Positions 25,835-33,823 are shown, numbered from the stretch's first letter. The stretch is 59,027 nt of DNA from UMGS1649 sp045637095 (GCA_045637095.1 JAZTYX010000052.1:1-59027), one strand, 5' to 3'. Made by a program: numbers and translations. Notes: generated from the letters alone by a model not told the origin.

Positions 25835-26338
25835 ATGCTTTCGAAAGAACAAAAAGAAAAATTACGGAAGATACATATCTATGAATTGTCTAACGAAGAA
25901 AAGAAAGGCAAAGCAATTGTAAGAAAGTTAATTCCAAAAGGAAAGAAGGACAAAGAAAAATCTTGCTGGAAAGAGGTTGTATTTAAGATTCCCAGTACTT
26001 ATGAAATACTTGAGGATGTTATTGTACGTATCTTGGCGAATGGTTTTACGAGTGTAGAAAGAGTTGCTCCGGCAAATGCAAATTGTATTGTACGAGTTTA
26101 TCAGAAATTGCACTATAATTACGATTCGAGTATGATATTCAATTTGTATGGTGCAGATGTTTTTGTAAGACACGGATCTAGATGGACCTCAGAATGTGAA
26201 GGGACTGGAAGAGAGTTTTATTTAGACTATACAAAATGTTTGGTAGGTCAGTGGCTTTACCAAGACGAGGAAATTATTTTTGATACAGATTTTGTAGATT
26301 TCTATGTCAGAGTAATTCCTGAAGAAAAACAAGTATAA
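25835..26338 (+). CDS. Accessory protein of unknown function
   Basis: 167 aa. Basic N-terminal third (many Lys), then a mixed alpha/beta part with KIPSTYEILEDVIVRILANGF and a Trp/Cys-containing segment (SRWTSECEGTGREFYLDYTKC). No domain recognised. Codon use differs from the surroundings: CGT, TCG, CCG and GTT are more frequent, and codon 11 is an in-frame CGG (25865) that must be read normally, because a +1 shift would lead to a stop within about 20 codons. It lies just beyond the ssrA terminator, so recent acquisition is likely. AGGAGG supports the start. Confidence 0.6.
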   Translation: MLSKEQKEKLRKIHIYELSNEEKKGKAIVRKLIPKGKKDKEKSCWKEVVFKIPSTYEILEDVIVRILANGFTSVERVAPANANCIVRVYQKLHYNYDSSMIFNLYGADVFVRHGSRWTSECEGTGREFYLDYTKCLVGQWLYQDEEIIFDTDFVDFYVRVIPEEKQV

Positions 26339-26363
26339 CGTTTATCAAACAGGAGGAAGAATA

Positions 26364-26525
26364 ATGTTTGGAGTTAGTTTAACAGTTGTTTTAATTGCAG
26401 CTCTTGTAGGGGCAGTTATAGGCGGTGCGGTAGTGGGCTTTGTGTGTTATCGTAAGGGATACAACAAGATGCATAAAGAAGCGCATGAGTATGCAAAGTT
26501 GCACCTGCTTGGATTTAATCTATAA
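26364..26525 (+). CDS. 53-aa membrane protein with a glycine-zipper helix
   Basis: From ATG 26364 after AGGAGGAAG. One membrane segment with regularly spaced small residues (LVGAVIGGAVVGFVCY), then a basic and His-containing helix. It lies between the two unknown accessory genes and has strong ribosome binding. Such Gly-zipper peptides can oligomerise in membranes (holin- or toxin-like), but nothing here proves that. Confidence 0.55.
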   Translation: MFGVSLTVVLIAALVGAVIGGAVVGFVCYRKGYNKMHKEAHEYAKLHLLGFNL

Positions 26526-26546
26526 AATAAAACTGGAGGAAAAAAC

Positions 26547-27902
26547 ATGAAGATAACAGAACTACCGGCATACATACGGTTAAGAGAATGGTTTGATTCT
26601 AAGGGTTATACCGAAGGAATAAAGGACGACATGCCAATATATTGTTGGGATGGCGCTTGGCATCGTTCAAGTAATCTGGAAACCGGACATTATGTGTACG
26701 GAATTGAACATTCGCGTATCAAATTTGTTGATGTACCAGTTATGCACAGAACAAGAGAATTTTTCTTGCATGCATTATCTGGTGCATATGAAGAGCTTGT
26801 TGGATATGTAAAAAATCACATTACGGATTTCGATAAGCAATTCTTCAAAGATCACATAGCAACGGAATATTACTGCCTTGAGTTTGCTTTAAACGATTTT
26901 GAGTATATGCCTCTTGAATACATTGATGAAGAGATGGTGGCGTGTGCTATGTTTAGGGCAATAAATATGCGCTACGTTGAAAGACGAGGCGATTGTGATG
27001 ACTGGTTCTATTCTGTATATAGAAGAAAACCTGAAGTACTTACTCAAGATTTGTATATCCTTGGCGCACGTTGCTTTGGCGAAAGAAGAGGTGGAGTAAA
27101 CAAATTTCTTGAAATTACACCTGAAGAATATAGAACACCAGAATATTACCTTGCATTGTGTCTAAATAATAGCACACCTGTCATGGAAGATATTCCGGAG
27201 AATATTCTTACCACAAGTTTTCTTGTAACATTGCTTAATGATGATGTAGAAAATATTCGTGCATTTAGCGCGAAGGCTCTTGAAAGAGAAGCTATGATGC
27301 AAGATAAGGGAATGGTAAAGTTCTGGCAGGCGGCTGTAATTAACAAGGGATATTCCATAAGAGATATTCCGCTTAATGAAGAGCGAATAAACTTTTTCTT
27401 GTCGCTCTATCCTAAGGATAGTTCGGAGTATGAGTTCGGTTTCAAGAGACATTACAAGGAATACCTTAGAGAAAAGAATGGTGAGGAAAGACCGAGAAAT
27501 ACCACAAGTGAGCTTGCAGGTATGATGGCGCTTATGGGTGCTATGTCTGGTATACCTAACGATGAAGCAATCGACCAAAGTACTCAGTTTATGAAAGGGA
27601 CAACCAATAGAAAAACACATCTTCCTATACATTATGCTAATAGGGTGCCTGAAAAGTATTCTAAGGTATATGATAAAGAAGAGTATTTATTGGAAGTGTA
27701 CAAGAAACTTGGTATTCAGGTTGAAGGTGAATCTGATTGGTTTTATTATGATGTCATTATTCCGGAAACTCTTTCGGTATCTATGGTTGATGGAGACTAT
27801 GTTGTAAAAGATGAAAAAGGAAATATTCTTATTCGTTATTACGACAGGGGACCGTTTTACGACAGATCTGTTAATGTAACAGAGATTAATGTTACACTTT
27901 AA
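26547..27902 (+). CDS. Accessory protein of unknown function, 451 aa
   Basis: Soluble, acidic and rich in Tyr, Phe and Glu. About residues 70-330 look like helical repeats: DFEYMPLEYIDEEMVACAMF, EEYRTPEYYLALCLNN and ENIRAFSAKALEREAM resemble DUF4116/leucine-rich-variant-type repeats, without a firm match. The C-terminal 70 residues are beta-rich. Codon 11 is an in-frame CGG (26577), again in a normally continuing frame, and C/G-ending codons are more common than in neighbours. It ends the ssrA-adjacent block with a strong terminator. No function is proposed. Confidence 0.6.
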   Translation: MKITELPAYIRLREWFDSKGYTEGIKDDMPIYCWDGAWHRSSNLETGHYVYGIEHSRIKFVDVPVMHRTREFFLHALSGAYEELVGYVKNHITDFDKQFFKDHIATEYYCLEFALNDFEYMPLEYIDEEMVACAMFRAINMRYVERRGDCDDWFYSVYRRKPEVLTQDLYILGARCFGERRGGVNKFLEITPEEYRTPEYYLALCLNNSTPVMEDIPENILTTSFLVTLLNDDVENIRAFSAKALEREAMMQDKGMVKFWQAAVINKGYSIRDIPLNEERINFFLSLYPKDSSEYEFGFKRHYKEYLREKNGEERPRNTTSELAGMMALMGAMSGIPNDEAIDQSTQFMKGTTNRKTHLPIHYANRVPEKYSKVYDKEEYLLEVYKKLGIQVEGESDWFYYDVIIPETLSVSMVDGDYVVKDEKGNILIRYYDRGPFYDRSVNVTEINVTL

Positions 27903-27918
27903 CAAATTAACAAATATT

Positions 27919-27960
27919 AAAGAGGAGTTCTACATTTGTAGAGCTCTTCTTTATTTTTTT
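27919..27960 (+). terminator. Terminator after the ssrA-adjacent accessory block
   Basis: AAAGAGGAGTTCTAC, 4-base loop, GTAGAGCTCTTCTTT, then TATTTTTTT. Long stem with a few mismatches. Confidence 0.88.
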
Positions 27961-27980
27961 ATACATATTATATACTTAAC

Positions 27981-28009
27981 TTGCATTTGAAAAACACTTA
28001 ATATATAAT
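27981..28009 (+). promoter_or_regulatory. Promoter of pgi
   Basis: TTGCAT at 27981-27986, 17 bp, TATAAT at 28004-28009. The -10 covers an ATG at 28008, so that upstream ATG cannot be the pgi start. Confidence 0.8.
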
Positions 28010-28034
28010 GTGCTTATTAAGGGGGAGACTAAAG

Positions 28035-29342
28035 ATGAAAGAAGTTTCACTAAATTTTGAAGGTCTAATATATTATATTGAAGATGAAGAAATGAAACAA
28101 ATGGAGCCAGCGGTTTTAGCTGCTCATGATATGTTAGAAGAAAGAACAGGCGCAGGAAGAAGTATGCTAGGATGGAAGGACTTGCCTGAAAGAATTACAG
28201 AAGAAGAAATCGCTAAAATTAAAGAAGCGGCGGATAAGATAAGAACTCAAGCTGAAGTGCTTGTTGTAATAGGAACAGGGGGATCATATTTAGGTGCAAA
28301 AGCAGTTATAGACATGCTATCTGATCCGTTATATAACATGCAACCAAACAGCAAGAGAAATGGGCCACAAGTATTGTTTGTGGGTAATAACTTAAGTGGT
28401 AAATATTTAAGAAGTGTAATTGAATATATTGAAGATAAAGATGTAGCTATAAATGTTATATCTAAATCTGGTACTACATTAGAACCGGCAATTGCTTTTA
28501 GAATATTAAAATTATTTATGGAAGAAAAGTATGGTATAAGTGGTGCTGCTGAAAGAATATATGTAACTACTGATGCTGAAAAAGGATTATTAAGAGAAAT
28601 AGCTATAAAAGAAGGCTATGAAACATTCATAATTCCTCATGATGTAGGTGGAAGATATTCAGTTCTATCTCCAGTAGGGTTATTACCAATAGCAGTAGCA
28701 GGAATAAATTTTGAAGATATTCTAGATGGCGCATTATTTGCAAGACATATGTTTAATGTACGTAAGCTAGAAGATAACGATTGTTACAAATATGCTGCAG
28801 CAAGAAATATACTACATAGAAAAGGTAAAGATATTGAAGTAATGGCAGCGTATGAACCTTCTTTACAATATTTTATCGAATGGTATAAACAACTATTTGG
28901 TGAAAGCGAAGGTAAAGATGGTAAGGGAATATTCCCAGCTGGTGTTACATTTACAGCAGATTTACATTCTATGGGACAATTATTACAAGATGGTAAGAGA
29001 AACTTATTTGAAACAGTTCTTAATATCGATGTAGATAAGAGCTTTATAAAAGTTCCTGAAATAGAAAACAGCATGGACAATCTAGATTATATAGCAGGAA
29101 AGACAATAGCAGAAATAAACAAGGTTGCAGAGAAAGCAACATGCATGGCTCACATGGAAGGTGGCGTGCCAATTATAGAAATAAACATTAAGGAACTTAA
29201 CGCATATAGCGTTGGCCAATTAATATACTTCTTTGAAAAAGCATGTGCAATAAGCGGATACATGTTAGGAGTAAATCCATTTGATCAACCAGGTGTTGAA
29301 GAATACAAGAGAAGAATGCGTGAGATGCTAAATAGAGATTAA
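28035..29342 (+). CDS. pgi: Glucose-6-phosphate isomerase
   Basis: Interconverts glucose 6-phosphate and fructose 6-phosphate in glycolysis, 435 aa, the short Gram-positive form. Motifs: VVIGTGGSYLGAKAVIDML, VISKSGTTLEPAIAFR, GGRYSVLSPVGLLP, and QPGVEEYKRRM at the C-terminus with the catalytic Lys. ATG 28035 follows AAGGGGGAG and lies downstream of the predicted transcript start. TraX-family gene follows by 10 bp. Confidence 0.97.
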   Translation: MKEVSLNFEGLIYYIEDEEMKQMEPAVLAAHDMLEERTGAGRSMLGWKDLPERITEEEIAKIKEAADKIRTQAEVLVVIGTGGSYLGAKAVIDMLSDPLYNMQPNSKRNGPQVLFVGNNLSGKYLRSVIEYIEDKDVAINVISKSGTTLEPAIAFRILKLFMEEKYGISGAAERIYVTTDAEKGLLREIAIKEGYETFIIPHDVGGRYSVLSPVGLLPIAVAGINFEDILDGALFARHMFNVRKLEDNDCYKYAAARNILHRKGKDIEVMAAYEPSLQYFIEWYKQLFGESEGKDGKGIFPAGVTFTADLHSMGQLLQDGKRNLFETVLNIDVDKSFIKVPEIENSMDNLDYIAGKTIAEINKVAEKATCMAHMEGGVPIIEINIKELNAYSVGQLIYFFEKACAISGYMLGVNPFDQPGVEEYKRRMREMLNRD

Positions 29343-29352
29343 GGATAGTAGA

Positions 29353-30180
29353 ATGAAGAATATATTTAAGTTCGGTATAACTGGCAACACATTAAAATTA
29401 ATAGCTTTAATAACTATGGTATTAGACCACATTGGATACTATTTTGCCAGTGAATTAGACTATGGAGTGATATTAACATTAAGATGGCTAGGAAGAATGG
29501 CTATGCCAATATATACATATTTAGTAGTACAAGGCTTTTTCTATACTAAAGATTTCAAAAAGTACATATGTAGAATGTTTGTATGGGCTCTGGTAACGCA
29601 AGCAAGTGTAGCGGTGATAGGATATATAGGCTTCAGAATTACTGAAATGTATTATCCACAAGTTTGTGAGAGCTTGAATGTGTTATTTACATACGCAATA
29701 GCATTAATAATATTAAAGTTATTGCATGAAAGAATTATTATAAAAAAATGGGATTATACTAAAAACTTGAGCGTAAGATTACTTTTAACAATAGTTTTAT
29801 GTTCGATAGTAGTTGTAGCACCTATGGATTATTCATATATAGGTTTAGTGTTATCTATATTATTCTATTTCATAGAGAAATATAAAACTAAATATTTAAT
29901 ATGGATGGAAGGATTTAGACAAGGATTAGGTAAGTATATTAAGTTTGATGATTCTAAAGTTGTAAAAATAGTATATATATTAGTATTAACCTTAGCATTA
30001 GCTGCTCTAGCACCTGTAGAGCCATATCCTCTTCCAGTAATATTAGCTATAATACCGATAGGTTTATATAATGGAGAAAGAGGAAATAAGTCAAAAATAT
30101 TAAAATATGGTTACTATTTAGCATTCCCTTTGCAACATGTTTTACTATATTCGCTAGCAATAATGTTCGTGTTAACATAA
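29353..30180 (+). CDS. TraX-family membrane protein
   Basis: 275 aa with about eight membrane helices. It begins with the family's diagnostic pattern: NTLKLIALITMVLDHIGYYF, then LRWLGRMAMPIYTYLVVQGF, YTKDFKKYICRMFVWAL. In plasmid F, TraX acetylates the N-terminus of the conjugative pilin; chromosomal homologues in Firmicutes have unknown substrates. The gene is 1.4 kb upstream of the T4SS pilin genes, so pilin modification is possible but unproven. It is in a likely operon with pgi. Confidence 0.85.
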   Translation: MKNIFKFGITGNTLKLIALITMVLDHIGYYFASELDYGVILTLRWLGRMAMPIYTYLVVQGFFYTKDFKKYICRMFVWALVTQASVAVIGYIGFRITEMYYPQVCESLNVLFTYAIALIILKLLHERIIIKKWDYTKNLSVRLLLTIVLCSIVVVAPMDYSYIGLVLSILFYFIEKYKTKYLIWMEGFRQGLGKYIKFDDSKVVKIVYILVLTLALAALAPVEPYPLPVILAIIPIGLYNGERGNKSKILKYGYYLAFPLQHVLLYSLAIMFVLT

Positions 30181-30194
30181 TTTTAACATTTTTC

Positions 30195-30223
30195 TTTACT
30201 TTTAATGTGCGCTGTGGTATAAT
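30195..30223 (+). promoter_or_regulatory. Promoter of the two-OB-fold SSB gene
   Basis: TTTACT at 30195-30200, 17 bp ending TGTGG, TATAAT at 30218-30223. Confidence 0.7.
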
Positions 30224-30297
30224 TTTATTGTATTTAGGAATTATTTCGGTCTAAAATACATAAGAATAAGTATAAAAGCACATAAGGAGGAAAGAAA

Positions 30298-30933
30298 GTG
30301 GAAATATACAGTGAAAACAACTTTGTTACTTTAGGTGGTACAGTAGCATCAACATTAGAAGAAAGCCATGAAATTTATGGAGAAAAGTTTTACAGATTCT
30401 ATATAGAAGTAGATAGATTAAGCGGTATGGCAGACAAAATACCAGCAATAATATCTGAAAGACTAATAGATGTTAATAACTTTGCTATTGGCAAATTAAT
30501 AAAAATTGAAGGTCAATACAGATCATACAACCAAGTATTAGAAAACGGAAAATCTAAATTAATACTTTCTGTATTTGTAAAAGATATAAAAACAGAAGAT
30601 TTAGATGAAAAAACAAAAATGGAAAATTCTTTAACATTAATAGGTTGTATTTGTAAACCACCAATATACAGAAAAACACCTTTAGGAAGAGATATAGCAG
30701 ATGTACTTGTAGCAGTAAACAGAGCGTATAACAAATCTGATTACATTCCTTGTATTTTATGGGGAAGAAACGCAAAATTCTGCCAAAACCTAGCTATAGG
30801 AACTAACGTTAAATTAGAAGGAAGAATCCAAGCTAGAGAATATGAAAAGAAATACGAAGACGGAACAGCAGAAAAAAGAGTTGCATACGAAGTATCTGTT
30901 TCTAAATTTGAAGAATATAAAAAAGAAGACTAG
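30298..30933 (+). CDS. SSB-like protein with two OB folds
   Basis: 211 aa from GTG 30298, after AAGGAGGAAAG. Residues 1-100 form an OB-like domain (NNFVTLGGTVASTLEESHEI, GKLIKIEGQYRSYN, ILSVFVKDI). Residues 105-205 form a second OB domain closer to canonical SSB: NSLTLIGCICKPPIYRKTPL, ADVLVAVNRAYNKSDYIPCI and GTNVKLEGRIQAREYEKKYE. The acidic DDIPF-type SSB tail is replaced by KKED. It has its own promoter and a bidirectional terminator. Single-strand DNA binding follows from the fold; the specific role is not known. It could serve replication, repair or incoming transfer DNA. Confidence 0.75.
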   Translation: MEIYSENNFVTLGGTVASTLEESHEIYGEKFYRFYIEVDRLSGMADKIPAIISERLIDVNNFAIGKLIKIEGQYRSYNQVLENGKSKLILSVFVKDIKTEDLDEKTKMENSLTLIGCICKPPIYRKTPLGRDIADVLVAVNRAYNKSDYIPCILWGRNAKFCQNLAIGTNVKLEGRIQAREYEKKYEDGTAEKRVAYEVSVSKFEEYKKED

Positions 30934-30953
30934 AAAATAATTTACGGATTAAA

Positions 30954-30985
30954 AGCACTTAGTGAAAACTAAGTGCTATATTTTA
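30954..30985. terminator. Bidirectional terminator between the SSB and M23 genes
   Basis: AGCACTTAG, 6-base loop, CTAAGTGCT, T-rich on the + side and A-rich on the other, placed between convergent genes. The last codons of the minus-strand gene lie in the stem. Confidence 0.85.
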
Positions 30986-31457
30986 TACTTAAAGGATTTA
31001 TATGTTTTCCGTTTTTGTATAATGTAAAGTGAAGATGGGGACCTGTTGTCATTCCGTTTAGTTTCCCGTTTTTTAGATACTTTGCCCCTACAAACGCGAC
31101 CAGTTCTCTAGCTTTTACGTTTTGCCCTTTCTTTACTATAAAGTCAGATGAAATATGTGCATACATAGATTTATATCCATTTGAGTAAGTAATAATAACA
31201 TTATTACCATAACCATTAGAATAACCAATAAATGATACAACTCCATCAGACATAGAATAAAGTTTAGTACCTTCAGATAACGCTATATCTATGCCGTTAT
31301 GGAAATGATAGTAATTAAGTGTTCTGTAACCATATTTTGAAGTTATAATATAATTTTTATTTTTGATAGGGAAATATATATCTTTGTTTGGATTAAGTGA
31401 AAATAAACTAATAAAGAATGTAAAAAGTAATATAAAAAGTATATTTTTATTTTTCAT
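30969..31457 (-). CDS. M23-family (LytM) peptidoglycan endopeptidase
   Basis: 162 aa, secreted. Signal-like N-terminus (MKNKNILFILLFTFFISLFS) and then a compact M23 domain with all zinc/active-site marks: HNGIDIA (about 53-59), MYAHIS (about 98) and GPHLHFTLY (about 140). No cell-wall-binding or coiled-coil domain. It is the only minus-strand gene near the T4SS-like locus and is divergent from its first pilin gene; a wall-opening role for the secretion apparatus is possible, as is a sporulation or growth role. Confidence 0.9.
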   Translation of the reverse strand: MKNKNILFILLFTFFISLFSLNPNKDIYFPIKNKNYIITSKYGYRTLNYYHFHNGIDIALSEGTKLYSMSDGVVSFIGYSNGYGNNVIITYSNGYKSMYAHISSDFIVKKGQNVKARELVAFVGAKYLKNGKLNGMTTGPHLHFTLYKNGKHINPLSIKYST

Positions 31458-31536
31458 AAAGCAATAATAACACGCAAGACAGGTCGTGTCAAATTAGAAT
31501 AATTGTCGAAAAAAGCAGGAGGTAAGATAAAAAATA

Positions 31537-31553
31537 TTACAATAATATTACAA
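31537..31553 (+). promoter_or_regulatory. TTACAA-N5-TTACAA repeat upstream of T4SS pilin 1
   Basis: Hexamers at 31537-31542 and 31548-31553, 11-bp period; the first begins 30 bp before the -35. Confidence 0.6.
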
Positions 31554-31566
31554 ATGAAAAAAATAG

Positions 31567-31595
31567 TTGCATAAATTAAAATCGCGTGGTAGAAT
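31567..31595 (+). promoter_or_regulatory. Promoter of T4SS pilin 1
   Basis: TTGCAT at 31567-31572, 17 bp ending TGG, TAGAAT at 31590-31595. Confidence 0.75.
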
Positions 31596-31626
31596 ACAGG
31601 TATATCATAAATAAGGAGGAAATATT

Positions 31627-31974
31627 ATGAAAAAATTAATGAAAGTATTACCAGTTATGATGTTAGTATGCTTAGCATTTACTTCTGTATTTGCTATAAA
31701 CATGAACCTTAACAACTTAACTCAAGGACAAGGTGGAGCTTCTGCAATAACAGCTGCTGCAGGTAGAACTTGGGCTACAGTTGTAACAATAGTTCAAATA
31801 CTAGCAGTTGCTGCAGTAGTATTTGCAGGTTTAAGATACATGTTTGCATCAGCTGACCAAAAAGCAGATATCAAAAAGAGCATGGGAACATTAGCAATTG
31901 GTGCTGTTCTAGTATTCGGTGCTACTACAGTAATCAAATTCGTATCTAACGCAACTAACCAAATTATTAGATAA
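31627..31974 (+). CDS. T4SS pilin-like protein 1 (VirB2/TrbC type)
   Basis: 115 aa. Signal peptide ending FTSVFA, then a short segment and two membrane helices (about 48-70 and 85-107) separated by the cytoplasmic loop RYMFASADQKADIKKSMG. The two-helix hairpin with an A-D-Q-K-A-D-I-K loop is the T4SS_pilin family (related to VirB2/TrbC). C-rich codon use and AGGAGG indicate strong expression. It is monocistronic: own promoter, own TTACAA repeats and own terminator. Two close paralogues follow. Confidence 0.8.
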   Translation: MKKLMKVLPVMMLVCLAFTSVFAINMNLNNLTQGQGGASAITAAAGRTWATVVTIVQILAVAAVVFAGLRYMFASADQKADIKKSMGTLAIGAVLVFGATTVIKFVSNATNQIIR

Positions 31975-31989
31975 TAAAAAAATGAAATT

Positions 31990-32022
31990 AACAAGGGCAA
32001 GCAAATGCTCTTGTTTTTTTTA
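31990..32022 (+). terminator. Terminator of T4SS pilin 1
   Basis: AACAAGGGCA, 6-base loop, TGCTCTTGTTTTTTTT. Confidence 0.88.
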
Positions 32023-32050
32023 TATTTAAACATGACAAATTTATATAATG

Positions 32051-32067
32051 TTACAAAAAGATTACAA
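32051..32067 (+). promoter_or_regulatory. TTACAA-N5-TTACAA repeat upstream of T4SS pilin 2
   Basis: Hexamers at 32051-32056 and 32062-32067, 11-bp period; the second begins 29 bp before the -35. Confidence 0.6.
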
Positions 32068-32090
32068 AATAAGTATGTGAATAAAAAATC

Positions 32091-32119
32091 TTGCAAAAAC
32101 GCTTGCTAAATGGTAAAAT
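32091..32119 (+). promoter_or_regulatory. Promoter of T4SS pilin 2
   Basis: TTGCAA at 32091-32096, 17 bp ending TGG, TAAAAT at 32114-32119. Confidence 0.75.
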
Positions 32120-32149
32120 GCAAGTATAGAAATGAAAGAGGTATAAAAT

Positions 32150-32512
32150 ATGAAAAAATTAACAAAGAGATTAGTAAAAATATTACCTGTTGTATTAATG
32201 GTGTGCTTTGTTGTTACTTCGGTTTTTGCAGCTAACACAAACATAGATATTCCAAATGGAGCATCAGGTTCAGCTTCATCAACAATAAAGAACGCTACAG
32301 GTAAAGTTTGGGCTACAGTTATAACAATAGTTCAAATATTGGCAGTTGCGTCTGTTGTATTTGCTGGTGTTAGATATATGGTGGCTTCTGCAGATCAAAA
32401 AGCAGATATAAAGAGAAGCTTAGGAACATTAGCTATAGGGGCAGGATTAGTATTCTGTGCAACTTCGATAATTAAATTTGTTGTTAATTCAGCAAACCAA
32501 GTTATAAGATAG
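32150..32512 (+). CDS. T4SS pilin-like protein 2
   Basis: 120 aa paralogue of the upstream protein. Signal peptide ending in SVFA, then the same hairpin: KVWATVITIVQILAVASVVF, loop RYMVASADQKADIKRSLG, second helix and the end NSANQVIR. Most of the mature hairpin is identical to pilin 1; the exposed N-terminal segment differs. It has its own promoter and activator-type repeat. No terminator was seen before the third copy. Confidence 0.8.
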   Translation: MKKLTKRLVKILPVVLMVCFVVTSVFAANTNIDIPNGASGSASSTIKNATGKVWATVITIVQILAVASVVFAGVRYMVASADQKADIKRSLGTLAIGAGLVFCATSIIKFVVNSANQVIR

Positions 32513-32523
32513 GCATCAAAATA

Positions 32524-32540
32524 TTACAAAATAATTACAA
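32524..32540 (+). promoter_or_regulatory. TTACAA-N5-TTACAA repeat upstream of T4SS pilin 3
   Basis: Hexamers at 32524-32529 and 32535-32540, 11-bp period; the second begins 30 bp before the -35. Confidence 0.6.
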
Positions 32541-32564
32541 AACACGTTTGCAATATGAAATTTG

Positions 32565-32593
32565 TTGCATATAAAATAATAAAATGGTAAAAT
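32565..32593 (+). promoter_or_regulatory. Promoter of T4SS pilin 3
   Basis: TTGCAT at 32565-32570, 17 bp ending TGG, TAAAAT at 32588-32593. Confidence 0.75.
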
Positions 32594-32625
32594 TCAAATT
32601 AGGAATAAGATAAGGAGAAAGATTT

Positions 32626-32970
32626 ATGAGTAAAAAAATAATAGCTAGTTTAGTTGTAGTATGTATGGTAGTTTTAGCTGGTATATTTGTTACTACTTAT
32701 GCAGTAAATGCAAGTTTTCCAAGTGGTTCTTCAGCTACTTCCACATTAACAAGTGCTGTTGGTAAAACATGGAATACTGTAAGTTTAGTTGTACAAGTAA
32801 TAGCAGTTGCAACTGTTGTATTTGCAGGTGTTAGATACATGTATTCTTCAGCTGAAAAAAGAGCAGACATAAAAAAAGGTTTATCATATTTAGCGATAGG
32901 TGCTGTATTTGTATTTGCAGCTGCGTCAGTAGCAAGATTTGTCGTTAGAGCTGGTGACCATATAATTTAA
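32626..32970 (+). CDS. T4SS pilin-like protein 3
   Basis: 114 aa, the most divergent of the three single-hairpin paralogues. Signal peptide (LVVVCMVVLAGIFVTTYA), then helices around VQVIAVATVVFAGVRYM and LAIGAVFVFAAASVARFVV, with loop YSSAEKRADIKKGLS. The AGDHII ending resembles that of the tandem pilin that follows (AGDNII), so those two may be more closely related to each other. Own promoter and TTACAA repeats; 50 bp upstream of the tandem protein. Confidence 0.78.
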   Translation: MSKKIIASLVVVCMVVLAGIFVTTYAVNASFPSGSSATSTLTSAVGKTWNTVSLVVQVIAVATVVFAGVRYMYSSAEKRADIKKGLSYLAIGAVFVFAAASVARFVVRAGDHII

Positions 32971-33020
32971 TTTATTAAGTGTACAAGAGATAAGTGCATT
33001 TTTGTATGAGGTGAGAAAAA

Positions 33021-33671
33021 ATGTTAAAAAAAGTATTAATTAGTGTGATGCTATTTGTATTATTAGTAACTCCACAAATAGTTGTTAATGCAGGTCTTTT
33101 AGGAAATGTTATAGGACAAGGTACAAACTTTGTAAAAGGACATAAGACAGAAGCAATAGGAAATTCGATAAAAACAATAATAATGAATGATATAAAACCA
33201 GCTGTGTTTAGTATAGGAACATTAATATTTGCAGCTGTTACTGTAATACTTGGTGTTAAGTTTATCTGGTCAAGTGCGGAAGGTAAATCTGAAGTTCAAG
33301 AAGCATTACCAGGTTTTGTATTAGCGGTAATATTCTTCTATTTAGCAGAACCGCTTATAGACTTCTTATTAGGAAGCACATCAGCTTTCACAGGATTTAG
33401 TAGCATAAATACAATGATAAAAAATGCTGGTGCTGGTACAACAAGTTGGAGTACTATAGCAAGTGCTACAATAGGACTAATAAACTATGTTGTTAAGTAT
33501 TTAGCTTTAGCAGGATTAGTATATCTAGGTATTAGATATATGATAGCATCTGCTGAAGGTAAAGCATCAATGAAAGTTAGCATGACAGGAGCTGTAATAG
33601 GTGTATTATTTACATTCTTAGCTACAAATGTTGTACAATTTATCATCGACGCAGGAGACAATATTATATAA
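33021..33671 (+). CDS. Tandem T4SS pilin-like protein (two hairpin units)
   Basis: 216 aa. Signal peptide ending VVNA. First hairpin about 58-118 (FAAVTVILGVKFIWSSAEGK... FLLGS) and second about 145-216 (YLALAGLVYLGIRYMIASAEGK... AGDNII). The loops W-S-S-A-E-G-K and I-A-S-A-E-G-K align, showing an internal duplication of the pilin unit. Two fused subunits suggest a cap, base or channel role rather than a filament subunit, but that is inference. A very strong terminator follows. Confidence 0.75.
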   Translation: MLKKVLISVMLFVLLVTPQIVVNAGLLGNVIGQGTNFVKGHKTEAIGNSIKTIIMNDIKPAVFSIGTLIFAAVTVILGVKFIWSSAEGKSEVQEALPGFVLAVIFFYLAEPLIDFLLGSTSAFTGFSSINTMIKNAGAGTTSWSTIASATIGLINYVVKYLALAGLVYLGIRYMIASAEGKASMKVSMTGAVIGVLFTFLATNVVQFIIDAGDNII

Positions 33672-33742
33672 AAAAATATTCGTAAAAAAGCAAATATTTC
33701 ACAAATATTTCAAACAAAATACAGAAATATTTAAAAGCATAA

Positions 33743-33790
33743 AAAGAGCGATAGAAAACGGCAGAAATGTTGTATTCTATCGCTCTTTAT
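33743..33790 (+). terminator. Strong hairpin between the pilin genes and the channel operon
   Basis: AAAGAGCGATAGAA and its perfect complement TTCTATCGCTCTTT, 18-base loop, no long U-run after it. With no clear promoter before the next gene at 33824, it probably sets the ratio of pilin to channel components. Confidence 0.8.
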
Positions 33791-33823
33791 GATATTCTTT
33801 AAGGGATAAATAGGAGGTTAAAA

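Noticed and set aside
28008..28034. Upstream ATG of pgi
   Set aside because: It overlaps the -10 element; the ribosome site supports 28035.
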